A DNA stretch of 64,000 nucleotides from Diadophis punctatus similis (GCA_023053685.1 JALIGW010000001.1:154587466-154651465); one strand, 5' to 3'; counted from the stretch's first letter, positions 21,726 through 32,929 are shown. Numbers and translations: made by a program. Notes: generated from the letters alone by a model not told the origin.

Positions 21726-21890
21726 AACTACTTATTTCTTCTCCTATTTTTCCCATAACAACAACAACAACCCTTTCAGGTGGATTGGGCTGAACGAGAA
21801 TGACTGTTTTCATACCTATGGCATGATTAGAATCAGTGTCTCCTGGTTTCTAGGCCAGCACCTTAATCACTACACCAAACTGAATATGAA
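21726..21890 (-). mobile_element. Sauria/MIR-like tRNA SINE relic
   Basis: Plus-strand text has CTCCTATTTTTCCCATAACA, GTGGATTGGGCTGA, then GTCTCCTGGTTTCTAGGCCA and AATCACTACACCAAACTG. On the minus strand this is a tRNA-like head (CAGTTTGGTGTAGTGATTAA) followed by the conserved body. It is diverged and has internal deletions. Confidence 0.65.
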
Positions 21891-23628
21891 GAGATGCATG
21901 TCAATTTCATTAATATGGCAGTTTCTTTCTAACCAGAAAAACATCAATAAAATGAATACTGGAATATGTATGTAGGATATTATCCCTTATATGTAATGCT
22001 TTCATTATTTTGCAATAATAGACATGAAAGAAAATCGGGTTTGGTATAACAAAACTGTTTTGATAATGGGTCATTGTTGTGACAAATGCTGAAAAATTTA
22101 GTTTCAGGAAATATATGTGGAAAACTAAAATAGGACTTTCAATGCCTTTTCGTCTTGTATTTTCCGTGCATTTTTTGGTTCTGTTTTGATTAAGTTGTTT
22201 CAATGTGACACCTGTCAACATCTTCATACATCAATAGAAGACTTGTTTGGCTATTGCAACCAAATGACTCCAATCCCCCCATTTTAATCTTAGGACTATC
22301 TTATGGAATGTCTTCAAGTTGTTGGGGAACATTGGTGGTCCATAGAACAAAGATAAAAGGAAACGAAGCAGCAGTCTATTTTCTGCTTCCTAATGAACTG
22401 AAACAAATACTAATTACCTATCATTTATTTCTCTGGGTAAATGGTTTCTATCACCTGCTGTCTGACATGTTTTTTTAACAATAACATAATTTGATGCTCT
22501 AATGCAAATTTGGTAAATTTATCAGTTCTACAACAATTTGACACACAGTAAAATTATTCTGAATACTTGTCCTGTCTAGAGTTCAGCCCGATTTAATTGC
22601 TTATACCTCACATTAGGTTTAAATTTGGAACTCCTTACAGCAAACTATAATAAGAAATGGCTTGATAGTGAGGGTGCCATTACATATATCATATGAACAT
22701 TATTTCTCTTTTTGAATACTGTGCTTGTAGGGCTTTCCCTTTTTTTCCATCCCCTTTTACAACACATACTTTTTATATTAATTATTTTTAATTATAGTAA
22801 TCTTATTTTGTGGTTTAATCATTTAAAGTTTTATCATTTGCACAAGACTTTGAGATAATTATATGGGAAGTAGTACAAAAAGACATGAAACAAAAGTTTC
22901 CTAATTACAATATACATAGAAAATATTGCTCTCATAGCCAAGGTATTATCAGATAATAACCTTGTTTTCTCATAAAAGGAATAAAATCAGGCTTCAGGCC
23001 ATCCACATTATAGTCATCTTTCATTTTTAAACTAAGAAGAACAATTCTGAAAATTTGGATTACAGGCAATTACTCAACTTTGAAAAATGTATAAAAACAT
23101 GTCCAGAATAGATCATTTATTCCAAATCTAAATTTGAAACTATATTTTAACCCATACATATATAATCACATATTGTCGATGTGTCTGTTGCCACAGTCTA
23201 TGCCTATATAAAAAGCAACTACAGATGAGCTCAACTAACCTTTGGCTTAACATGGGCAGTTTGCAAACAACCCATAGTTCTTAGCCTACAGTTTTGGAAA
23301 TGTTATATTACTATATTTGGGAAACAGATGTCAAGCTGTGTTGCTTTGTTCCAAGAATGAAGCTTGGATTGAATTCATCTAAAGATGAAAAACATGAGTT
23401 GAGCATCTCTTTTAAAATATCTCAAATGAAAACAATAGGGATATAAAGGACTTGTAACAATTACTGATCATCTTTGCTGAAATGGCTCAAGTAAATTATG
23501 CAGGTCCATGAATCAATTTCTGGAAGTGTCTCTCAACAGTAACTGGACTTTCCACAAAACAGACAATAAATTGTAAACTATATATGTGTATAGAACATAT
23601 ATGCCCTCTTTGAAGGACTACTTGGTTA
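21891..23628. other. Anonymous AT-rich sequence
   Basis: No repeat or gene recognised. A 105-codon minus-strand frame at 21910-22227 lies in AT-rich sequence and shows no domain. Confidence 0.5.
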
Positions 23629-23636
23629 GTGTAAAG

Positions 23637-24029
23637 CAGGGGTGTCAAACTCAATTTCATTGAGGGCCGCATCAGGGTTATGTTTGATCTTGGGGGCTGG
23701 GTGGGCATGGCCGGGGTGGGCGTGGTCAGCTTGTGTCGGGGGCACCCCTCCCAGGCTCCGTTTTCAGCTGCATTGGCCTCCTGCAGTGCTCTGCCAGCAA
23801 AAACGGAACTCACCCCTCCCAACCTCCATTTTTGCTAGCAGAGCGTTGCAGGAGGCCGTCACAGCTGAAAAAGGAGCTCAGGAGGGCCACGCATGGCCCT
23901 CCCAAGTTCTGTTTTCACTAGCAGAGGCACCGTGGGCCAGTCCTTCGCTGTTTCCAGAGCAGCCCTGCGGGCCAGATCTAAGCACCGCATGGGCCGAATT
24001 CGGCTTGCAGGCCTTGAGTTTGACATCTG
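23637..24029. mobile_element. hAT-like MITE, family B copy 1
   Basis: Termini CAGGGGTGTCAAACTCAA and TTGAGTTTGACATCTG. Exact 8-bp duplication GTGTAAAG (23629-23636 and 24030-24037). The GC-rich interior contains repeated CTCTGCCAGCAAAAACGGA-like blocks in both orientations. Open frames of up to 149 codons across it reflect its low stop content and are not genes. Confidence 0.94.
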
Positions 24030-24037
24030 GTGTAAAG

Positions 24038-24883
24038 GATTGCACGTTTATGAAGGCAAATGTAATATCTCGAGTTGTATTGAAACTATGAAGTGGAGGA
24101 AGGGGAATAAAAGAAAATATTAAAACAATACAGAGTATCATGAAAATACTGGCCAAAGATCCCTGGGTGTGTTCAGAAAGAAGTCATGATGCACTCTGTA
24201 CTCTTGATTGCAAGCTAAAACCTGGAATGGAACGTACTGGTAAACAGTTATTCAAATGCAAGCTCTCTTTAGTGCTGAAGCTGCTCATGCTTGCTAACAT
24301 AGTTAGGGAGGTTAGGTTAATTTGGAGAAAAATTGTGGAGCGCCTAAGGGGAAAGCTGCCTCCAATGATTTTGCAATTGCCGCTTCTGCAACTCTGCATT
24401 ATTCTTTTCTTCAGTTTTATTGGGTCGGTTTTTATCATTTTCAGCGATGTGTCTCCACGATGGATGTTTATGCTTCTGCAACATAAATAAATACCTTCAA
24501 TGATTTTCCCCTATTTCACAGGATAAAAGGAAAAAACAGAATAGAAGTTGCCTTTTAAAGATAATTGAATGTGCATTTAAATTTAGCACCGGCAAAAGAA
24601 CCTAACTGTTCCAAACTCCTCATGTAACCCTAAATGTCCTGAACAGGCAAGTTGGAAATATCCATGAAAAGTAGATATAAGTGGGTGTGGTTTTTTCCCC
24701 AATCCCTGCAATGTGATAAATGATTCAAATTGCAAAACTTATTTTTGTACTGTAGTTTTATTTGTCTGTTTTTCCTTTTCTTGAAATCATAACTAGTTAT
24801 TAGTGACCAATGTACCTTAATAAACCTTATAGTAGTGCTAGATAGCTTATTTAGATGTTTGACCAAATTCCTTAACAGAGACA
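24038..24883. other. Anonymous sequence with an unassigned 116-codon frame
   Basis: The plus-strand frame 24140-24490 has 116 codons with a hydrophobic C-terminal stretch (LQLCIILFFSFIGSVFIIF, about residues 84-102). No family is recognised and an 84-codon frame opposes it. It may be chance; nothing around it suggests an exon. Confidence 0.35.
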
Positions 24884-24891
24884 TCTTAAGG

Positions 24892-25300
24892 CAGGGGTGT
24901 CAAATTCAATTTCATTGAGGGCCGCATCAGAGTTGTGTTTGACCTTGGGGGCTAGGTGGCCGGGGCCGGGGCCAGCTTGATGTCACTCGTGTTGGGGGCA
25001 GCCCTCCAGGCTCTGTTTTTGGCTGTGACGGCCCCCTACAGCGCTCTGCCAGTGAAAACGGAACTCGTGAGGGCCGCATGCGGCCCTGTCAACCTCCATT
25101 TTCATTGGCAGAGCACTGCAGGAGGCCGCCACAGCTGAAAACGGAGCTTGGGAGGGCCGTGCACTGCGCTCCAAAGCTCTATTTTTGCTGGCAGAGGCAC
25201 CATGGGCCAGTCCTTCGTGTTTCCAGGGTGGCCCTGCAGGCCAGATCTAAGCACCCCGTGGGCTGAATTCAGTCCATGGGCCTTGAGTTTGACACCCCTG
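24892..25300. mobile_element. hAT-like MITE, family B copy 2
   Basis: Termini CAGGGGTGTCAAATTCAA and TTGAGTTTGACACCCCTG. Duplication TCTTAAGG / TTTTAAGG (one mismatch) at 24884-24891 and 25301-25308. Interior arrangement as in copy 1, which lies only 0.9 kb upstream in the same orientation. Confidence 0.93.
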
Positions 25301-25442
25301 TTTTAAGGCCAACTAGTTCATATTGGACTACTTTTTTCAATAAATGTATGCTTGCTCTGATGAAATCAAGTTATGACATTCTTCCCATTATTTATAGATG
25401 CAGTTTTCATGAGACATAAGCAGCCATACAATTTTTTTTTAA
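25301..25442. other. Short anonymous spacer
   Basis: AT-rich sequence ending in a T-run and A-run just before the LTR-like fragment. Confidence 0.4.
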
Positions 25443-25450
25443 AAAAAGAA

Positions 25451-25625
25451 GAGGGCGTCTATAAAAGAGTTGTCAGGCGCGGCTGAGGTGCTGACTGCGT
25501 ACTTTGAGCTGTTCTTTGGTTGCGATTGCTGTTGTCTCTTGTTAGCCTTAATAAAGGCTTGTTATGGTTCACGATCCGACTCGCCTCAGTTATTTCCCTC
25601 GCCTTCGGATTTAATAGGGGGGGGG
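25451..25625 (+). mobile_element. Possible LTR fragment (TATA box to U5)
   Basis: GC-richer than its surroundings, with TATAAAAG at 25460-25467 and AATAAA at 25550-25555, about 85 bases apart, followed by TGTTATGGTTCACGATCCGA and CCCTCGCCTTCGGATT. This order matches the promoter-R-U5 part of a retroviral or gypsy-type LTR. No U3, matching second LTR, or internal region is seen, so it would be a truncated solo LTR. Family unknown. Confidence 0.45.
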
Positions 25626-26103
25626 GAGAAAGGAGAGAGTGAGAGTGAGAGATTTATATATATAACCTAAATCATTAATCTTTCAGCACTTCTGAAAATA
25701 TTTATCTCCAAGGTGCTGACTAAAGTTTTTTTTTATTTCACAGCATTATGTTTATTATATGTAGGGTATCCATACAAAAGGATAAAGTGCTGTCAATAAA
25801 TTTATGACACACATCAATTATTTATAAATAATTACCTTTTGAGTCTGGGTGTCACCTGCTCAATTTTACCATACTGTACTACAAAGCTATTGAATTTAAT
25901 GGGGCTTATATGGAAATTTGGGGCTTGCTCTGCGACAACAACACATAAAATACAATTTGCTGTACTAAAACAGAAAATGCCCCTGCTGCTGTGCTGGTAT
26001 TATTCAGGAGTGGGGTATCCAAAATGCCCATTGAATGCCGAATATGATAGAGTAGCACTGCTGTATTTTATTGGGACTTTCACATCTGAAATCTGAATTG
26101 AAC
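25626..26103. other. G-run and anonymous sequence
   Basis: A short poly-G run (about 25617-25627) and a GAGAGTGAGAGTGAGAG tract are followed by AT-rich sequence with nothing recognised. Confidence 0.4.
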
Positions 26104-26692
26104 AACTGATGGCAGCAGAGAGTTAGTGTTTTGCATCCGGAGAGCATCCAGAGACTGCAATTGGTACAGAATGCAGCTGCGCGAGTTGTGGTGGGTGTGC
26201 CAAGATACACCCACGTAACACCCATTCTCCGCCAGCTGCATTGGTTGCCTATTAGTCTCCGGTCGCAATTTAAGGTGTTGGTTTTGACCTTTAAAGCCCT
26301 ACATGGCTCAGGGCCAGGTTACCTTCGGGACCGCATCCTGCCACATACCTCCCTACGACCAGTTAGGTCCCACAGAGTGGGCCTCCTCCGGGTCCCATCA
26401 GCCAAACAATGTTGGTTGGTGGGCCCACGGGGGAGAGCCTTCTCTGTGGGAGCCCCATCTCTCTGGAACCAACTCCCACCAGAGATCCGGACTATCCCCA
26501 CCCTACTGGCCTTCCGCAAAGCCGTAAAAACATGGCTCTTCCGGCAGGCGAGGTGAAGATCGAATTCCCCCATGATTGAATGTTCTTTTAAAATTTATGT
26601 AATGTTTTTAAAATTTATTTATGTTATACATTGTTCTTATTCTTGCTGTACGCTGCCCTGAGTCCTACGGGATTGGGCGGCCTATAAGAACT
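26104..26692 (+). mobile_element. L2-type LINE 3' end with intact C-terminal coding segment
   Basis: An open frame of 141 codons (26131-26556) encodes the polymerase C-terminus: LQLVQNAAARVV, HWLPISLRSQFKVL, LTFKALHGSGPGYL, SLWNQLPPEIRTI, and FRKAVKTWLFRQA. This order is diagnostic of the L2 and related jockey-superfamily LINEs of fish and reptiles. The 3' UTR ends GCTGCCCTGAGTCCTACGGG and GGGCGGCCTATAAGAACTTT before the tail repeat. Intactness over about 130 codons suggests a young copy, but it is 5'-truncated and lacks the catalytic RT core and endonuclease. A tail of the same family is nested in a SINE at 35.3 kb. Confidence 0.9.
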
Positions 26693-26804
26693 TTAAATTA
26701 AATTAAATTAAATTAAATTAAATTAAATTAAATTAAATTAAATTAAATTAAATTAAATTAAATTAAATTAAATTATTAAATTAAATTAAATTAAATTAAA
26801 TTAA
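26693..26804. repeat. (AAATT)n tail of the L2-type LINE
   Basis: About 22 tandem AAATT units with one shortened unit near 26775, directly continuing the LINE 3' end. Confidence 0.97.
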
Positions 26805-27944
26805 GGCGCCTTCCATTTTTTTGCAGGCCAGATGTGATAATATTGGTGACATTTATTCCTCTGTCATGTTCACATAGAAAACAGTGCTGACAGGAAAATG
26901 CAGCCAAATGGATCAAGCTGAATGTTCTATCTCTCTTACTTTTATGCATTTTTCCCTGCAGCCAGAATCCACTTGTCAAGCCTAGAATAAGCTGAGAAAA
27001 CAAAAAAAGCAGCAGCTTGAAATGTGGTGTACAGTAAGATAAGGACAAGAAGGCTTCAATCCTGTTCTGCATGGTGCAGTTTAGGAAACAAAACCTAGCA
27101 CTTTTTAATATTTCCCCTTCATTCTTTTATGGCGACTGTTATTATAGTTACTAACTGCAGACTGTATTTGATTGGTTTTGTTTTAATTATGTTGATTGCC
27201 TTTGTGTTTTTTATTCCTGTGGACTGCCCAGAATCACAAATGTGAGATGAGTGGTTACAGTAGTAAAAGGCTTGTTTATATAGATGTAGTAAAAGGTAAG
27301 TAAAAGACAACTCTCCCCTTGCCCCTCACATTTTAATTTATTAAGTCTTCAACTGCCAAGCAACTAAAATATCAACAGGGGCTGACTCACAAGTAAGAGC
27401 TATACAGCCATGATTGTCTTCCCCATCGCTGAATTCACAGCTGGTGAGGGAATTTGCTGCTTCACAAAATCCAACTAAGCTTGACTTTCCTATAGGGTTG
27501 TTGTGTTGTCATCAAACCCAAAGGGAGTGTTTTCTGCCAAGCATAGCATCTGAATGTATATTTGCAAATAAGATGGAATGAATAGATTTAGTGTTGATGC
27601 ATCTTAGGCCATTTAGTAAGAGAGTGTTGGTTAAGCGTAACAGGATTTTCAACACATTTTAATTGTTAATTGACAAGGTACTTATAATCTAGCTCACATG
27701 TAACCTGCATTTGCCTTACTAACCTGTTTTCCTTTCTCTCCCCTCACACTGCAACTTAAAACTTACATCACAGCCATTGCATAGATGTGATGAAGTGAGC
27801 TGCAGCATTTTAATAAATTTGAGAGTCAGAAAAGGTGCTATTAAACTCCTGTTTGTTGATTAAATGCTAAAATTGATTAAAAGACTGAAGAAACTACTTG
27901 CATAAGCAGCAAAATGTTTCAAATTAAAAAGAAAAGAAATCCAG
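26805..27944. other. Anonymous sequence
   Basis: Nothing recognised; short minus-strand frames at 26791-27072 and 27119-27310 have no domain. Confidence 0.5.
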
Positions 27945-27947
27945 TAG

Positions 27948-28003
27948 CCATGTCTGAACTTCCAGACAACGCTACCTGGATGGCTGAGAATCTTCATTGA
28001 CAT
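27948..28003 (+). mobile_element. Penelope-type tail fragment
   Basis: CTACCTGGATGGCTGAGAAT followed by CTTCATTGACATTA matches the tail seen at the right end of the 20.7-21.5 kb insertion (ACCTGGATGACTGAGAAT) and, inverted, at 54.85 kb. Only the last 50 or so bases are present. Confidence 0.5.
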
Positions 28004-28050
28004 TAAAAGCCAACTTAACGTTTTTGGGGAACTGAGAGCTTGAACATTTA

Positions 28051-29352
28051 GAATAACAGAGTTGGAAGGGACTTTGGAGGTCTTCTAGTCCAACTCCCTG
28101 CTCAGGCAGGAAACCCTATACCTGTGATGGCGAACCTATGGCACGTGTGCCACAGGTGTCACGCAGAGCCATAGCAGAGGGCACGCAAGCGTTGCCCACC
28201 GGCAAACCAGAAGTGCGGAAAAACGCACTTCCGGTTTGCCGGTGGGCTATTTTTTGCACTCCGGAGGATTCATGGAAGCTTCCTGAAGCCCCAGAATGCA
28301 AATAACGGCAAAAGGGGCAAACTGGAAGTGCATTTTCTGCACTTCCAGTTTGCCCATTTTGCCGTTTTTTGCATTCCGGGGCTTCAGGAAGCTTCCCTGA
28401 ACCCTCTGGAGTGCCAAAAATGGCAAAATGGCAAAACGGAAGTGCAGAAAACACACTTTTGGTTTGCCTGGTTTGCCCGTTTTTGCATTCCGGGGCTTCA
28501 GGAAGCTTCCCTGAACCCTCCGGAGTGCAAAAAACAGCCCAATGGCAAACCGGAAGTGCGTTTTTCCGCACTTCCGGTTTGCCCATTGTGCGCATGCGTG
28601 GAGGGGCAATGGGCGTGGGCACGCAAACCAGAAAAGGTTCGCTGCCCTATACCATTTCAGACTAATGGTTGTCCAATCTGTTCTTAAAAACTTCCAGTGT
28701 TGGAGCACTCACAAGTTTTGGAGGCAAGTTGTTCCACTGATTAATTGTTCTAACTGTCAGGAAATTCCTCCTAAGTTGCTTCTCTCCTTGATTAGTTTCC
28801 ATCCATTTCTTCTTGTCCTGCCTTCAGGTGCTTTGGAGAATAGCTTGACTCCCTCTTCTTTGTGGCAACCCCTGAGATATTGGAACACTGCTATCATGTC
28901 ATCCCTAGTCCTTCTTTTCATCAGACTAGACAGACCCAGTTCCAGCAACCGTTCTTTATATGTTTTAGCCTCCAGTCCCCTAATCATCTTTGTTGCTCTT
29001 CTCTGCACTCTTTCTACAGTCTCAACATCTTTTTTACATCATGGTGACTAAAACTGGATGCAGTATTCCAAGTGTGGCCTTACCAAGGCATTATAAAGTG
29101 GTATTAACACTTCACGTGATCTTGATTCTATCCCTCTGTTAATGCAGCCTAGAACTGTGTTGGCTTTTTTGTCAGCTGCAGCACACTGCTAGCTCATATT
29201 TAAGTGATTGTCCACTAGGGCTCCAAGATCCCTCTCACAATTACTACTATTGAGCCAGGTACCACCTATACTATATCTGTGCATTTGGTTTTTCTTGCCT
29301 AAATGTGGAACCTTACTTTTTTCACTATTGAATTTCATTTTGTTAGATAGCT
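28051..29352 (-). mobile_element. CR1 LINE fragment, split by a hAT MITE
   Basis: Minus-strand CR1. Its 3' end is the left end here (AGAGTTGGAAGGGACTTTGG and TCTTCTAGTCCAACTCCCTG). After the MITE it continues (from 28653) into the C-terminal coding region: on the minus strand QRRATKMIRGLEAKTYKERLLELGLSSL, then RRTRDDMIAVFQYLRG and EGVKLFSKAPEGRTRRNGWK, the standard CR1 C-terminus (full runs not given). Further upstream RT sequence reaches about 29352 with stops. About 780 bases of CR1 remain outside the MITE. It is not active. Confidence 0.92.
28122..28644. mobile_element. hAT-like MITE, family A copy 2, inserted in CR1
   Basis: Left terminus CTGTGATGGCGAACCTATGG; the right terminus is shortened to AAGGTTCGCTG, lacking the CATCAC part of the inverted repeat. 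The exact duplication CCCTATAC (28114-28121 and 28645-28652) fixes both edges. The interior (28200-28590) is a chain of alternating direct and inverted blocks such as GGCTTCAGGAAGCTTCC and GGAAGTGCGTTTTTCCGCAC. Frames of over 150 codons here are composition artefacts. Confidence 0.93.
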
Positions 29353-29468
29353 ACAAGGTGGATGAGGCACAGTACATATATGTGAATCGGCTTGAGTTTG
29401 GAATCCCCCCCTCAAATAATAGAACAAAAAAGACCTTTCATTTAGTCTTTCAAACCACAAGTTTGTTC
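29353..29468. other. Short anonymous spacer
   Basis: Host sequence between the CR1 fragment and the palindromic MITE; nothing recognised. Confidence 0.4.
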
Positions 29469-29476
29469 CTCTATTG

Positions 29477-29612
29477 CAGGGGTGGCCAAACTATGGTTCT
29501 TTGAGGACCTGTGGACTTCAACTCCCAGAATTCCAGCCATGCATGGCTGGCTCAGGAATTCTGGGAGTTGAAGTCCACAGGTCCTCAAAGAACCATAGTT
29601 TGGCCACCCCTG
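29477..29612. mobile_element. Palindromic hAT-like MITE, family F copy 1
   Basis: 136 bp that is nearly one perfect inverted repeat: arms begin CAGGGGTGGCCAAACTATGG and end CCATAGTTTGGCCACCCCTG, each about 57 bp, around a small AGCCATGCATGGCT centre. Exact duplication CTCTATTG (29469-29476 and 29613-29620). Non-coding. Confidence 0.95.
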
Positions 29613-29620
29613 CTCTATTG

Positions 29621-30114
29621 TATGTATAATTTTGAACAGGCCTAGACAGAGAGGATACTGAAAGGCACAAAACATGGAATTTGAGAGTAGCCCACCCCTG
29701 GTTTTGGAGAAAAGCTATTTTTAAAAAGTACTTGGAGGGGATCCATTGTTTCCTTGGTAGACTTCCATTTATCTAACAGTTTACTCTCTTAAATCTCTAT
29801 GTTCAGAGAGTTTGAATGCATATGGGGCAAATATAGTAAGAAGAAGAATTTCTCTGCTTGTCCTTCATCAGAAGAATTGATCCCAATAATGGAAGTTTAT
29901 TATTGGATTCCACACATATTAGTGGCAAAATCATTGTTCTTATTCTCAGGAATTATGAAAAAGCTATGCTGGAGCTTGAAGGAAGAGCTAGCTGGCTGTA
30001 AATCAACTGGACTGAAAAGCTGCCACGCTGAATTCAAGGCAGCTATGGAGACCCTTGGGAGGGTCTTGAAACTAGCATTAACTAGCTGCTGCCAATGCCA
30101 TCTTGAATTATTTT
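29621..30114. other. Anonymous sequence with an unassigned 105-codon frame
   Basis: Plus-strand frame 29799-30116 has no recognised domain and runs into the SINE at its end, so it is unlikely to be a conserved gene. Confidence 0.4.
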
Positions 30115-30350
30115 AGCAATAGCAATAGCACTTGGACTTATATACCGCTTCATAGTGCTTCATAGCCCTCTCTAAGCGGTTTACAGAGTCAGCCTCTTGC
30201 CCCCAACAATCTGGGTCCTCATTTTACCCACCTCGGAAGGATGGAAGGCTGAGTCAACCTTGAACGGGTGAGATTTGAACAGCCGAACTGCAGCTAGCAG
30301 TCAGCTGAAGTAGTTTGCAGTGCTGCACTCTAACCACTGCGCCACCTTTG
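30115..30350 (-). mobile_element. tRNA-derived squamate SINE, copy 6
   Basis: Full-length minus-strand copy; plus-strand text starts TAGCAATAGCAATAGCACTT and ends CACTGCGCCACC. Confidence 0.92.
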
Positions 30351-30590
30351 TTAAACAGGTTAGAAGATTCAGTGCCCGTAATTCTCAAATACATTTAAAT
30401 TCAACAACTTTAGTCTTCTGCAGTCCAATGCTTGTGGCACCATTTGGATTGCTTTTCTTTCCTATTGAAATCTTTGCCTTGTTTTATATTTTATAAATCT
30501 ATACTAAGCACATTTTATTTCATTACATCCCTTTATTTGTGCCATGATGTTTATGGCTAAAATGTTTATTTGAATGGTTAACAATCAATT
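30351..30590. other. Anonymous AT-rich sequence
   Basis: Nothing recognised. Confidence 0.4.
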
Positions 30591-30598
30591 GTTCAGCA

Positions 30599-30910
30599 CA
30601 GAGGTGGGCTCCTGCCGGTATGCTCTTACCTGTTGGTCGCCGCAGAACTGAAGAAGCCAGTGGCGTTCGTGGCATGGGGCTTTCCCCGCCCGCTTTCCCC
30701 CGCCCGCCTAGATGCTGCCATTTGCGTTCTTTTGCCCTCTGAGCATGCGCAAAGCGTTCTGCTTGCGCAGAGGGCAAAAGAACACAAATGGCGGCGTCCA
30801 GGCGGGCAGGGGAAAGCGGGCAGGGGAAGCCCCGCGCCGCGAACGCCACCAGCTTCTTCAGTTCTGCGGCGACCAACAGGTAAGAGCGTACCAGCAGGAA
30901 CCCACCTCTT
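30599..30910. mobile_element. hAT-like MITE, family C copy 4, long fold-back
   Basis: Left terminus CAGAGGTGGGCTCCTG, right terminus CAGGAACCCACCTCTT; exact duplication GTTCAGCA (30591-30598 and 30911-30918). Almost the whole element is one long inverted repeat of about 140 bp per arm centred near 30755: for example CTTACCTGTTGGTCGCCGCA and TGCGGCGACCAACAGGTAAG. It is very CpG-rich. Matching frames on both strands are a consequence of the palindrome. Confidence 0.94.
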
Positions 30911-30918
30911 GTTCAGCA

Positions 30919-31294
30919 TTATGTTGAATGAGACAGCTTATCTCAGGCAGCTGAATCCATTGTGAAATTAAGCATATCAGTATACTAAACTGGCTTTCCT
31001 GCACTTTACTATTACATATGCATTTTTACATTATCACGACACTTTCTAGAGATGTGCAAATAAATAGGAAACATGTTGGGTTGTCATAGGTATGTAAAGA
31101 GTTGAAACTGAAGATTGCTTGTCAGATTAAGCTTTTCTTCAGAAGAATGCAAAACCACTTCACTTCTTTGGTTATGTGTCATATATATGACTAAACTGCA
31201 ACAATTGCTTTTCCTGCTCAGTTTATAAAGATCTTGCATATATTATTCATTTTGGCAGACTTTTTAGGGCATATACATATACATATGAGTGATC
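30919..31294. other. Anonymous sequence
   Basis: Nothing recognised between two hAT MITEs. Confidence 0.45.
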
Positions 31295-31302
31295 TCCTAG
31301 AG

Positions 31303-31709
31303 CAGTGATGGCAAACCTTTTTTTCCTTGGGTGCCGAAAATGCACATGCGCGCTATCGAGCACACACGTGTGCCCACACCCATAATTCAATGCCCCCCAT
31401 ACACCCCAACCCCCTGCACATGCGTGCATACCCCCCCACTCCCGACTTCCGGTGGGCCTGGTAGGCCCGTTTGTTGCCCTCCCCAGGCTCTAAAGGCTTC
31501 CCTGGAGTCTGGGGAGGGCGAAAATGCCCTCTCCCACCCCCCAGAGGCCCTCCAGAGGCCAGAAACGCCCTCCCAGAGCCTCCGCGTGAGCCAAAAATCG
31601 GCTGGTGCGCACATCATGCTGGAGCTGAGCTAGGGCAATGGCTTGCGTGCCGGCATATATGGCTCCGCGTCCAACCTGTGGCACGCGTACCATAGGTTCG
31701 CCATCACGG
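31303..31709. mobile_element. hAT-like MITE, family A copy 3
   Basis: Termini CAGTGATGGCAAACCTTT and ATAGGTTCGCCATCACGG. Exact duplication TCCTAGAG (31295-31302 and 31710-31717). GC-rich interior resembling copy 1, with GCCCTCCCCAGGCTC and its inverted counterpart AGTCTGGGGAGGGC. Non-coding. Confidence 0.94.
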
Positions 31710-31717
31710 TCCTAGAG

Positions 31718-32929
31718 CGATTGCACTTGAGAAAAAAATATAGGTTGGGGAGAAGCCGTATGATTGTAGTAAACAGACAAGTGCCTGCATTCAAATTGTG
31801 ACGCTTCTTTCCACAACATGTAATAGCTTTTTTAAAAAAATCTACCATCAGGAGAAGTTATGATGAAAAAGGCAAGTGTGTCCCAATATCAATTTGTAAT
31901 CAGTGAGCCTTGCCTTACAACAATCTTTTGTCTAGAATAGACATACAGGTATTTAATAAAATGGTATTGATTTATTGCTGTTTGAAACTTCATGGTTTGC
32001 TTCTAAAAATCCATTTATTTTCTAGGCCTAGGCATGGAACAGATGGCAAAATAATTGTTGTCTCTTATTATCCAAGGCTACAGCAGTGATGTTCTTTCAC
32101 TCTGTTTTGAGGGCTGAAAGCTGTCTTGTGAATGCAAGTGACACAAATAATGAATGAGTTTCTTGCTCTCTGGATACCACATATAGCAGAATTCATGTGT
32201 TTACTTCAGGGTGTGTAAATGAGTCTTTAAATCTGTTTCTCATTTATTTCTACATAAAGATAAATGCAATAAACTTAAAGCACAAAATCATGCATTAATA
32301 AAATCCTCTTTCTGATCCCAGCTGGCACATGAAGTAACAGTTGTGTTTCAATGAAAATGCTTTTGGTCCAATATTTTGATAGCTTCTTGGTTTTTGTGTT
32401 CATCTTTGCTACAATCATTCATATGGCATCCTGTTTTATTGCTTTTTTATGAATGTTTTCATTTATCAGTAGGATAAAGGGGGGGGGTCATTTAATGGTT
32501 AGGGTTAGTTTCTGTGGTGGAAATGAGTCTTGAGATACATGTCCAAAGATTACAGAAATCAGCAAAATTAAAAAAAAATGCTTTTTAGAAATAACTTTTT
32601 TGTGAAAGGTTTTTTGCTAAAACTATTAGGAAGAATAATTTGAATAATTGGTAAAAACTTTATTTTTTCATAAAGGTTTTTAGGAAGTTATTGACCTCTC
32701 ACTCCCTACTTCTAGATGATCCTGTGCTGGCAAAATGGAACATATCAAATCATGCCGTGCTGGATTAGTACATGATCACAAACCTAGTCATTGGAACTAT
32801 TGGTATAAATAGAATAAGCAAGAGGTATTTGGAGCCTGAGGGACCAGAACATTGGTCTATAGTGACAACATACAGATGGAAGAGAAGAGGCAAAGCTGTA
32901 TAATAATTCTCCCTTAAGATATGAATAGA
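31718..32929. other. Anonymous AT-rich sequence
   Basis: Nothing recognised apart from a short poly-G run near 32480. Confidence 0.5.

Noticed and set aside
23496..24156. Open frames up to 149 codons on both strands
   Set aside because: The sequence is the GC-rich interior of hAT MITE family B copy 1, also present at 24.9 and 33.5 kb; coding potential is a composition effect.
28116..28708. 168- and 153-codon minus-strand frames with repeated AFFRTSGLP-like text
   Set aside because: The repeats are the modular interior of a MITE inserted in CR1, not a repeat protein.
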